Below, in pieces: positions 1-5,522 of a stretch of DNA of 7,486 nucleotides. Position 1 is the first letter of the stretch; each line of letters starts with the position of its first letter. The DNA comes from Candidatus Hydrogenedentota bacterium (GTDB lineage: Bacteria > Hydrogenedentota > Hydrogenedentia > Hydrogenedentales > GCA-2746185), in NCBI GenBank assembly GCA_030123645.1, contig JASJYE010000107.1, positions 1 to 7,486 on the forward strand, in the 5' to 3' direction. The notes beneath the pieces were generated by a model that did not search any database, had not been told where the DNA came from, and saw only the letters and a program-made list of their open reading frames with translations. Both the position numbers and the translations under genes were made by a program.

Positions 1-55
1 AAGCCGCAGAGGCGCAAAGGCTCGTTCTTAGCGGCTTGGCGGCTTTGCGCGAGAC
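1..55. repeat. GC-rich repeat-like intergenic element with two crossed inverted repeats
   Basis: Two short perfect inverted pairs are visible: AAGCCGC (1-7) with GCGGCTT (31-37), and GCGCAAAG (12-19) with CTTTGCGC (43-50). The pairs interlock rather than nest, so both could form only as a pseudoknot-like fold. The wording (gcagaggcgcaaag ... gcggctttgcgc) resembles dispersed intergenic repeats I associate with many environmental bacterial genomes. That resemblance is from memory and only one copy is present here. The element may extend left of the window. It abuts the 5' break of the prenyltransferase-like gene fragment, so it may mark the rearrangement point. Confidence 0.4.
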
Positions 56-70
56 GAATCGCTCCTCCGA

Positions 71-466
71 GAGGCGCTGCATGCAATAGCAATCGGCGTC
101 AAATGGTTACAACAGAGCCGACAGGAGAATGGTTGCTGGTCCAGTCCTGCATCTCCGGCCATCACCGCATTGGCCGTCTCGTTAATCCTTAACAGCCCGG
201 ACGTCTTGATCGGCGGCAAGCGTTCGGAATCCAGCTCGAAGGGGATCGAATTCATTCTGTCTTGCGTGCAGGATGACGGCGGGATTTACCAAGCCCCCGG
301 CACTATGCCGGGCGCGGGCATGCCCAACTACAATACCGCCATCTGCATGACCTACGCCGGTCTCCTGAGTTTCATCTACGCGCAGGTGGACCGGGAAGAC
401 CCCGGAGTGCAAGGCGCCATCGACTCGATTACCCGCCGGTGGACCCTGGAGGAAAACCCGGGGATG
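71..466 (+). pseudogene. Internal fragment of a prenyltransferase/squalene-oxidase repeat protein
   Basis: The reading frame is open from 32 to a stop at 563-565, and the family-like part is roughly 71-466. It reads like two alpha-barrel repeats of the squalene-hopene-cyclase/prenyltransferase superfamily: GVKWLQQSRQENGCWSS, then PAITALAV, then the repeat core IEFILSCVQDDGGIYQ, then PNYNTAICM, ending in RRWTLEENPGM. In related proteins the ENPGM stretch is normally followed by an aromatic-rich GLYYYY-type segment and more repeats. Here the frame changes at about 467 into sequence antisense to the CoA-transferase end. No ATG or convincing ribosome site precedes it; the only likely starts are TTG (170) or CTG (77), both inside the homologous region. 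I read it as broken at both ends: on the left against the repeat-like element, on the right within 467-487. Family members are usually several hundred residues, so this is about one third. Family recognition is from motifs only. Confidence 0.65.
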
Positions 467-487
467 GTTAGGCGTCACCCGGGCGAG

Positions 488-1708
488 TTATTCTGTGTTC
501 TGCCGGCCGCGCGTGCAATCAACGGCGCCATTGTCGTGAAGTGCGCGAACCTCGTCTTCACTTAGCCCCAGGTCCTGTATCAGCACTTCGGCGGTATGTT
601 TGCCCAGCAGCGGCGCGGCCTGAATCGGCACATGGCTTTCGGTCATGCGGGCGGGCCAGCCGAGAAGCGGCCTTTCGCCAAGTTCTTCGTGGTGAATTGT
701 CTGGACGAACCCACGCTCCTTCAAGTGCGGATCATTGAAGAGGTCATGCGTATCCATGACGGCGCTTGCGGGCACGCCGCCCTCGCACAGGATCTTCATG
801 GCCTCGTGCTTCGCATAGCCACGGGTCCATTCTGTAATGGCCTCCTTGATGACCTCGGCTCTTTCAAGCCATCCTTCTGGCGTAGTTGGGCGTTCAGCTT
901 CCAACAGATCGCTGCGGCCGATGACCGTGTAGAGGTCGTGGCGCATGCGGGAAGTGACCGCCATGATGTAGACGTAGTCGTTTGCCCCAAAGGGCTTGCA
1001 GGGATAAAGATTCATGGCCGGGCCCTCGCCGGGTCCGGTGCGTCGGGCGGCCCGCTCGCTATTGGGGGCTCCCCCTGCCAGGCGTGTGCGCATCAGATAG
1101 GTCATTGCCTCCTGCATGGAGAACTCAATCAGTTGTCCCACGCCGGTTCGCTGTTTTTGCACGTAGGCCGCGACAATGGCCAAGGCCAATTGCACGACGG
1201 TGGCCACGTCGCCGATGGTCGGTCCGGTACGCATGGGCGGTCCATCAGCTTCGCCCGTCGTCGACATGATGCCGCCCGCCGCCTGAGCCACGGCATCGAA
1301 ACACTTATAGCTCGAGTAGGGCCCGGTGGTTCCAAATCCCTTGACCCGGGCATAAATGATCCCGGGGTGGACCTGCTTCATGACCTCGTAACTGAGATTG
1401 AGCTTTTCTATGACGCCGGGGCCATAGTTCTCGACGAACACGTCGTAATGGGGCGCCATCTTGAGCAGGACTTCACGGCCATCCGGGTGGTCGAGGTGAA
1501 GGGTCACACTGCGCTTGTTGCTGTTCCAGTTGAGGAAGTACTCCGAATCTACGAAGACTCTCTTGCTCTGACCTCGGCCGGGATCGCCCAGACCGGGGCG
1601 TTCCACCTTCACGACATCGGCGCCCAGCCAGGCCAGCGCCTGAGTGCACGAAGGTCCAGCCTCGTACTGCGTCATGTCCAAGATTCTCATTCCATCCAGA
1701 GCGGGCAT
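488..1708 (-). CDS. Family III CoA-transferase (CaiB/BaiF, formyl-CoA-transferase-like)
   Basis: This 406-residue protein has the usual length for cytoplasmic family III CoA-transferases, which move CoA between carboxylic acids through an aspartyl-CoA anhydride. Visible hallmarks are the N-terminal MRILDMTQYEAGP and GADVVKVERP (about residues 7-38), NSNKRSVTLHL (62-72), VFVENYGPGVIEKL (90-103), and KGFGTTGPY followed by FDAVAQAAGG (123-146). D138 in that last motif matches the catalytic Asp of Frc/CaiB. Also visible are GQLIEFSMQEAM (191-202), GVPASAV with DPHLKERGF (311-334), and the closing LGKHTAEVL. The ATG at 1708 is preferred because AAAGGA lies about 8 bases upstream; Met7 (1690) has no better site. 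No substrate can be assigned, since the neighbours are broken genes and no acyl-CoA partner such as a lyase, dehydrogenase or decarboxylase is present. The gene looks intact. Its stop lies about 21 bp from the truncated prenyltransferase-like fragment, so its downstream flank is a rearrangement junction. Confidence 0.92.
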   Translation of the reverse strand: MPALDGMRILDMTQYEAGPSCTQALAWLGADVVKVERPGLGDPGRGQSKRVFVDSEYFLNWNSNKRSVTLHLDHPDGREVLLKMAPHYDVFVENYGPGVIEKLNLSYEVMKQVHPGIIYARVKGFGTTGPYSSYKCFDAVAQAAGGIMSTTGEADGPPMRTGPTIGDVATVVQLALAIVAAYVQKQRTGVGQLIEFSMQEAMTYLMRTRLAGGAPNSERAARRTGPGEGPAMNLYPCKPFGANDYVYIMAVTSRMRHDLYTVIGRSDLLEAERPTTPEGWLERAEVIKEAITEWTRGYAKHEAMKILCEGGVPASAVMDTHDLFNDPHLKERGFVQTIHHEELGERPLLGWPARMTESHVPIQAAPLLGKHTAEVLIQDLGLSEDEVRALHDNGAVDCTRGRQNTE

Positions 1709-1814
1709 AGCCGGTTCCTTTCAAAGGAGACGTTGCGGATGAGCAATGGCTCGAAGCCGAATCCTCATACCGAAATGGAGGGTGCGCAAATGTAGGTCGC
1801 AGCACCCGGCAGTA

Positions 1815-1828
1815 ATGATACCTATCAT
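1815..1828. promoter_or_regulatory. Candidate operator palindrome ATGATA-CC-TATCAT
   Basis: The 6-bp half-sites ATGATA (1815-1820) and TATCAT (1823-1828) are perfect inverted repeats around CC. The site lies about 107 bp upstream of the CoA-transferase start. On the minus strand its distal half reads TATCAT, five of six matches to a -10 element, but no good -35 is visible 16-18 bp upstream. It could be an operator or promoter part for the CoA-transferase, or chance in an otherwise GC-rich region. Confidence 0.25.
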
Positions 1829-2138
1829 CGATTGGCATTTGACCAGGAATCGCGGTAGCACTTCAACCGGGGCATCGTTAGCGGTGCAAAGCTAAGGCCT
1901 TCCAGCGGGAAGAGGCCGGGTTTCAGCCTTCCGTGGGACTTCAGGCAGCGTTCCGTCCAGAGCCACGAAGCGTCAAGGATTCGACAATGTCGTTGTTGAC
2001 AACACCTTAGGCTCCCGGTGTTGCGGGAAACAGGGGCCCATACGGCTGGAGCATGGCTCATAGCGCACGGGTTCGCTGGTTTGAATCCGGCCCCGCTAAC
2101 AGCCGACATCAGTCAACTGCGCGGCATGCACGCCACGA
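1829..2138. other. Gene-free stretch with hairpins and a tRNA T-arm-like 3' end
   Basis: No protein-coding signal that I recognise is present on either strand; the short open frames have no family-like motifs. Several structures are visible. GGCCTTCC pairs with GGAA..GGCC around 1896-1917. CAACACC (2000-2006) pairs perfectly with GGTGTTG (2017-2023) around a 10-base loop. At 2075-2091, gctgg-TTTGAAT-ccggc has the shape of a tRNA T-arm (5-bp stem with one G-T pair, 7-base loop), followed by cccgcta and an A, like the 3' side of an acceptor stem. No complete cloverleaf can be folded: D-arm and anticodon-arm pairing fail for the tested 5' ends at 2021 and 2061. GTTAGCGGTGC (1877-1887) is an inverted near-match to GCCCCGCTAAC (2090-2100), so the stretch has matching ends. 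It may be a decayed tRNA, an unrecognised structured RNA, or the edge of a small element. Confidence 0.3.
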
Positions 2139-2495
2139 TTATCCCCACTCGATGCCTTTCCAGAAAGACTTTCCCCATGTGGTTTCCTTATCACCCCATG
2201 CATCACGCAGCCGACTCATTTCCTTACGCAAGTGATTGAGGCGTTCTGCATGATCCGGATCGAAAGCGAGATTTGACGTTTCCCAGGGATCATTCTCGAG
2301 GTCAAATAGTTGCGTCATGTTGTTTCTTCCGTCGATGACGTATTCCAGCAGTTTGAATTGGCGGTTCTTGAGCGCGCGCTGTGATTCGCAGTAGGCAAAG
2401 TACATCGTGTCACGGATCGTCACACTCGGATCGCGCATGGCCTCGACCAGGCTTATGCCCTCCACGGTATCCGAAACGATTAGGATGATATTGAC
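2139..2495 (-). pseudogene. Sulfatase remnant: N-terminal strand joined directly to C-terminal domain
   Basis: The frame reads VNIILIVSDT (2495-2466) and then continues without a break into VEGISLVEAM and a sulfatase C-terminus. That C-terminus includes TIRDTMYFAYCESQRALK, FKLLEYV, TQLFDLENDPWETSNLA and RLRDAWGD, with its stop at 2139-2141. NIILIVSDT is the first beta-strand and metal-binding start of the alkaline-phosphatase-fold sulfatases, normally about 350-400 residues before the C-terminal part. The CxPSR-type site that is converted to formylglycine, and most of the metal-binding core, are absent. About 119 codons remain of a usual 450-500. A TAG immediately precedes the V codon, so there is no start for the N-terminal piece; a GTG at 2465 could start the C-terminal piece but has no clear ribosome site. 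I read this as an in-frame internal deletion plus loss of the start, leaving no enzymatic function. Confidence 0.82.
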
Positions 2496-2815
2496 CTAAA
2501 GATCCCTCTGGTGCCGATTGGTGGCGGCGTCATGTGTTTGGGCTGCGTGATGGCATTCACCGCGTAGAGAAGGCGTTGCATTCGAGGCGTAATAGCGGTC
2601 CAGGGAATCTCGAAAAGCCGTGCCACGGCCGTGCGATGGGCAAGCAGTTTCCCGCTATCGTAATTTGTGTGAGGAATAATTCCCTCTTCACGAAGGATGG
2701 TCAACGCGTCGTCTACCACAGCGATCTCCTTCTCCAAGGGTTCGATCTGCCGATGAGGGGCGCCATAGTCCATCCGGTACTCATTGCAGTCTGGACTTTG
2801 ATACGTGCGGGCCAT
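2480..2815 (-). pseudogene. Truncated N-terminal part of an unrecognised, possibly methyltransferase-like protein
   Basis: The open frame gives 111 residues from the ATG at 2815, which follows a strong AGGAG five bases upstream. The start therefore looks genuine although the C-terminus does not. The sequence is hydrophilic and helical: MARTYQSPDCNEYRMDYG, then EPLEKEIAVVDDALTILREE, then ITPRMQRLLYAVNAITQPKHM. A last segment of the type 'R..LLYA.NAI..PK' often precedes the first glycine-rich strand of SAM-dependent methyltransferases. That Rossmann part is not here: after PKHM comes a short proline-rich, low-meaning tail ending in a stop at 2480-2482 that overlaps the sulfatase remnant in another frame. 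No membrane segment or signal peptide is seen. I infer a gene cut at about 2510-2520 by the same event that damaged the sulfatase. The methyltransferase assignment is a guess; a small intact hypothetical protein is the alternative. Confidence 0.5.
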
Positions 2816-2820
2816 GCTAT

Positions 2821-2825
2821 CTCCT
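2821..2825 (-). promoter_or_regulatory. Shine-Dalgarno site (AGGAG) for the truncated gene
   Basis: AGGAG lies five bases before the ATG at 2815. It decides this start over an in-frame upstream ATG at 2863, whose first 16 codons would overlap the hairpin at 2844-2870. Confidence 0.6.
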
Positions 2826-2843
2826 AGTTTCTCTTCATTCGAG

Positions 2844-2870
2844 GCCGAGATCTTCTGACGCAATCTCGGC
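2844..2870 (-). other. Perfect 8-bp hairpin between the regulator and the truncated gene
   Basis: GCCGAGAT (2844-2851) and ATCTCGGC (2863-2870) form a perfect 8-bp stem with an 11-base loop. It lies 68 bp past the stop of the Crp/Fnr-type regulator and about 30 bp before the start of the next minus-strand gene. There is no T-run after either arm, so it is not a canonical intrinsic terminator. It may instead be a 5'-UTR structure, a processing site or a weak terminator. Confidence 0.4.
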
Positions 2871-2938
2871 GCCGTTGCTGAAAGGCACGAGACCTTCTTT
2901 CCTCTTAGCGACAGGTGATCAATATGGCGGGTGTGCAG

Positions 2939-3622
2939 TCACTTGCGCTCGCCACGGGCCAGTTCCTCGAGGCCCGTGCCGTCGAGCAAGCGGATGGTGC
3001 GGCTTCCAGTCGACTGAATCAGCCCTTGCCGGCCCATTTTGCCCAGAACGCGTGAGAGGGTTTCCGGAATAGTCCCCAACAGACTTGCCAATTGCACCTT
3101 CGAGATGTCCAGGGATACATTCTCGGGATCCTTGCTGTGTTCCGCCAGATACAATAGGTAGGCGGCGAGCCGGCTTGGCACGGCTTTCAGGGAAAGGCTT
3201 TCGACCAGCGTGGTGAATTGGCGAAGGCGTTGCGACAGGACGGCCAGCATGTTCAACGCGAGGGAAGGGTCCTCGTGAATCAAGTCGATGAACGGCTGCC
3301 TCGGAAAGAAGAGAATGCGGGATTTCTTGAGAGCGGCCGCGTGGGCTGGGAACTGGCCGCCCGCGAAAACAGGAACCTCCCCGAAGATCTCTCCGGGCCC
3401 GAACACGTGCAGTGTCTGCTCTTTCCCGTCAACCGAGAGCTTGTAGACGCGCACCTGCCCCGAGATCACCGCGTAGAAACCGTTACCTTCATCCCCTTCG
3501 GAGAAGACGACCCCGCCTCTGGCAACGGTTTCCTCCGAGGCAATCGAGGCCAACTTCCCGCTGTGTTCGGGCGACATACCCTTGAATAGCCATATTTCCG
3601 AGAAGTGTTCCATAAAGGACAT
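2939..3622 (-). CDS. hcpR: Crp/Fnr-family transcription regulator, HcpR-like nitrosative-stress regulator
   Basis: This 227-residue protein has a Crp/Fnr fold. An N-terminal cyclic-nucleotide-binding-like beta-roll covers about residues 15-125 (EGDEGNGFYAVISGQVRVYKL, then GPGEIFGEVPVFAGG). A dimer helix (about 125-150) and a winged helix-turn-helix with VQLASLLGTIPETLSRVLGKM follow. The recognition helix keeps the E-x-x-S-R pattern (E187, S190, R191) that FNR uses to read TTGA half-sites, fitting the palindrome at 3701-3714. The protein has no cysteine, so it cannot carry an FNR-type Fe-S cluster. HcpR/DNR-type relatives sense NO through haem, and that is the likely mode here by inference. 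The ATG at 3622 (GGGA about 9 bases upstream) gives the normal family length and aligns MEHFSEIWLF with typical N-termini. The frame is open back to 3811 on the minus strand, but that would add 63 untypical residues across the promoter. It is divergent from hcp, its probable target. Confidence 0.85.
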   Translation of the reverse strand: MSFMEHFSEIWLFKGMSPEHSGKLASIASEETVARGGVVFSEGDEGNGFYAVISGQVRVYKLSVDGKEQTLHVFGPGEIFGEVPVFAGGQFPAHAAALKKSRILFFPRQPFIDLIHEDPSLALNMLAVLSQRLRQFTTLVESLSLKAVPSRLAAYLLYLAEHSKDPENVSLDISKVQLASLLGTIPETLSRVLGKMGRQGLIQSTGSRTIRLLDGTGLEELARGERK

Positions 3623-3684
3623 GAGGATATCCCATCGGGGAGCGCGTGGGCGGCGCCACTGCGAAGCCAGCCCTTCTCGCCGGA

Positions 3685-3714
3685 TTTTTAGCAGTTCGTA
3701 TTGACTTAAGTCAA
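3685..3714 (-). promoter_or_regulatory. Candidate promoter of the Crp/Fnr regulator
   Basis: On the minus strand, TTGACT (3714-3709) and TAAAAA (3690-3685) stand 18 bp apart as a possible sigma-70-type -35/-10 pair, about 63 bp before the regulator start. The -35 lies inside the palindrome at 3701-3714, so binding there would occlude it. That suggests negative autoregulation, which is inference only. Confidence 0.4.
3701..3714. promoter_or_regulatory. Perfect Fnr/HcpR-type palindrome TTGACTTAAGTCAA
   Basis: TTGAC-TTAA-GTCAA is a perfect 14-bp inverted repeat matching the general TTGAY-N4-RTCAA pattern bound by FNR, DNR and HcpR-type regulators. It lies alone in the 187-bp intergenic region between the divergent regulator and hcp. 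Its centre (3707.5) is exactly 41.5 bp upstream of the start site predicted from the -10-like CATAGT at 3737-3742, the classical class II activator position. Confidence 0.75.
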
Positions 3715-3736
3715 GGGAGTACGCCGCCGCACGTGG

Positions 3737-3742
3737 CATAGT
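3737..3742 (+). promoter_or_regulatory. Candidate -10 element of the hcp operon (CATAGT)
   Basis: CATAGT matches four of six -10 bases. It would place the transcription start near 3749, leaving a leader of about 60 bases before hcp. There is no good -35, as expected if transcription depends on an activator bound at the 3701-3714 palindrome. Confidence 0.4.
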
Positions 3743-3796
3743 GGCCCGCAAACGATGACAGTGACGGCTAAGCGCCATGCCCGATCCAAACGATCT

Positions 3797-3803
3797 AAGG
3801 GAG
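3797..3803 (+). promoter_or_regulatory. Shine-Dalgarno site (AAGGGAG) fixing the hcp start
   Basis: AAGGGAG lies six bases before the ATG at 3810. It favours that start over the in-frame ATG at 3777, and 3810 also gives the conserved Hcp N-terminus beginning MFC. Confidence 0.8.
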
Positions 3804-3809
3804 AAAGTC

Positions 3810-5522
3810 ATGTTCTGTTTTCAATGCGAGCAAACGGCGGGGGGAGAGGGATGCACCACCAAAGGCGTATGCGGCAAAGACCCGGATACGGCGGCCCTCC
3901 AGGACCTGCTGGTGTACGCGGCCAAAGGGATTGCGCAGTACGCCCATCGCGCGCGCAAGCTTGGCGCCTCCGATAGGGAAATCGATGTTTTTGTAATCGA
4001 GGCGCTCTTCACGACCGTCACGAACGTCAACTTCGATCCGGATCGTGTCGCCCAGTTGATTCGACGGGCAGCCAAGATCCGGGATAAGGCCAAGGATCTG
4101 TACGAAGGGGCCGCGGCTGCCGCCGGTCAGAGGCCTCAGCAACTCGAGGGGCCGGCGGCGGTTGACCTTTCCGGCAACTTGGATGCACTCATTGCGCAGG
4201 GTGTGGAGCAGACCATCCAACTGCGATTCAGCGCGCTCGGTCCGGATGTTACGGGCCTCCAGGAACTGATCACCTACGGGCTCAAAGGCTCGGCCGCCTA
4301 TGCCGATCACGCCCTGGTCCTCGGGGCCGAGAAAGACGAGATCTATGCCGGTTTCCACGAAGTGCTGGACTATCTGGCCGAGGACCCATCCGATGTTGGT
4401 GAACTCACCGCCACCGCACTGAAGGTGGGCGACCTAAACCTGAAGGTCATGGAACTGCTGGACAAGGCAAATACCGGCACCTATGGCCATCCGGAACCCA
4501 CGCAGGTGAGGATTACGCCCGTGCAGGGCAAGTGCATCCTGGTCTCGGGACACGATTTGAAGGATCTCGAGGAGCTGCTCAAGCAGACCGAAGGCAAGGG
4601 CGTGAACGTCTACACCCATGGTGAAATGCTGCCCGGCCTGGCGTATCCGGGCCTGAAAAAATTCAAACACCTCGTCGGTAACTATGGGGGCGCCTGGCAG
4701 GAGCAGATCGTCGAATTCAACGAGTTCCCGGGCGCCATTCTCATGACCACGAACTGCATCCTGGCGCCTAAAAAGGATTACCAAGACCGCATCTTCACCA
4801 CCGGCCTGGTCGCCTGGCCCGGTGTCAAGCATGTTCCGAACGGAGACTTCTCGAGCGTAATCGAGGCGGCGCTGGAGGCGCCGGGCTTCGAGGAAGACGC
4901 CCCTGAAGAGTTCATCACCGTGGGATTTGCCCACAACGCCGTCCTGGGCGTCGCCGACAAGATCATTGAGGCGGTCAAAGGCGGCGCGATCAGGCACTTC
5001 TTCTTGATAGGCGGGTGCGACGGCGCCAGGCGAGGCCGCAACTACTTCACCGAGTTGGCGGAGAAGGTGCCGGAGGACTGCGTGATTCTGACCCTTGGCT
5101 GCGGCAAGTATCGCTTCAACAAATTGGATTTCGGAGACATCGGCGGAATTCCACGCCTGTTGGACGTAGGACAGTGCAACGACGCCTATTCGGCCGTCCG
5201 GATAGCGCAGGCGCTGGCGGACGCCTTTGATTGCGGCGTAAACGATCTGCCGCTGTCTTTCGTGCTATCATGGTTCGAGCAGAAGGCCGTGGCCATCCTG
5301 TTGAGCCTCCTCAACCTGGGGATAAAGAACATTCGGCTCGGACCGACCTTGCCCGCCTTTGTGACCCCGGCAGTACTTGACGTGCTGGTAGAGAACTTCG
5401 ACCTCAAGCCGACAGCCACCGCTGAAGAAGACATGCAAGCCATGTTGGCGGCAGGTTCGCCGGCTGAGGAAAAGGTGGGCAGCCGCCCCCAGACGAGGAG
5501 TGGTCATGAAACACTTGCGTGA
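3810..5522 (+). CDS. hcp: Hybrid-cluster protein (hydroxylamine reductase / NO reductase), class I
   Basis: Hcp is a cytoplasmic iron-sulfur enzyme of anaerobes that reduces hydroxylamine in vitro and is tied to nitric oxide removal and protein S-nitrosylation. The 570-residue product starts MFCFQCEQTAGGEGC, with Cys 3, 6, 15 and 21 in the C-x2-C-x8-C-x5-C spacing of class I proteins for the cubane cluster. All ligands of the hybrid Fe-S-O cluster can be identified: H248 (SGHD), E272 (HGEMLPG), C316 (TTNC), C403 (GGCDGA), C431 (LGCGKY), C456 (GQCNDAYSA) and E490, with the conserved K492 (SWFEQKA). The fold is otherwise standard: two helical domains, then Rossmann-like domains. The start is set by AAGGGAG at 3797-3803. 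The last 22 or so residues after MLAAG (SPAEEKVGSR...) look like an extra hydrophilic tail compared with typical C-termini; they cover the ribosome site and first 17 bases of the ferredoxin gene. That overlap implies co-transcription and probable translational coupling. Expression is likely under the upstream palindrome. Confidence 0.97.
   Translation: MFCFQCEQTAGGEGCTTKGVCGKDPDTAALQDLLVYAAKGIAQYAHRARKLGASDREIDVFVIEALFTTVTNVNFDPDRVAQLIRRAAKIRDKAKDLYEGAAAAAGQRPQQLEGPAAVDLSGNLDALIAQGVEQTIQLRFSALGPDVTGLQELITYGLKGSAAYADHALVLGAEKDEIYAGFHEVLDYLAEDPSDVGELTATALKVGDLNLKVMELLDKANTGTYGHPEPTQVRITPVQGKCILVSGHDLKDLEELLKQTEGKGVNVYTHGEMLPGLAYPGLKKFKHLVGNYGGAWQEQIVEFNEFPGAILMTTNCILAPKKDYQDRIFTTGLVAWPGVKHVPNGDFSSVIEAALEAPGFEEDAPEEFITVGFAHNAVLGVADKIIEAVKGGAIRHFFLIGGCDGARRGRNYFTELAEKVPEDCVILTLGCGKYRFNKLDFGDIGGIPRLLDVGQCNDAYSAVRIAQALADAFDCGVNDLPLSFVLSWFEQKAVAILLSLLNLGIKNIRLGPTLPAFVTPAVLDVLVENFDLKPTATAEEDMQAMLAAGSPAEEKVGSRPQTRSGHETLA
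5495..5500 (+). promoter_or_regulatory. Shine-Dalgarno site (GAGGAG) fixing the ferredoxin gene start
   Basis: GAGGAG lies five bases before the ATG at 5506, inside the end of hcp. An in-frame GTG at 5500 overlaps this site and is less likely to be the start. Confidence 0.7.

Noticed and set aside
596..1795. A 399-codon open frame on the plus strand opposite the CoA-transferase
   Set aside because: It is the antisense shadow of a gene with clear family motifs and has no recognisable domain of its own.
2021..2099. A complete tRNA (possibly CAT anticodon) ending in the T-arm-like hairpin
   Set aside because: The acceptor would pair 6 of 7 bases, but the D-arm and anticodon stem do not form, so only a tRNA-like remnant can be claimed.
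1825..2109. A 94-codon minus-strand frame in the gene-free stretch
   Set aside because: It has no ribosome site and no family-like motifs, and it runs through the tRNA-like hairpin.
3777..3809. An earlier start for hcp at the ATG at 3777
   Set aside because: The ribosome site AAGGGAG lies downstream of it, and the conserved Hcp N-terminus begins at the Met at 3810.
3623..3811. An N-terminal extension of the Crp/Fnr regulator of 63 residues
   Set aside because: It would span the promoter palindrome and hcp leader, adds residues not typical of the family, and the start at 3622 gives normal length.
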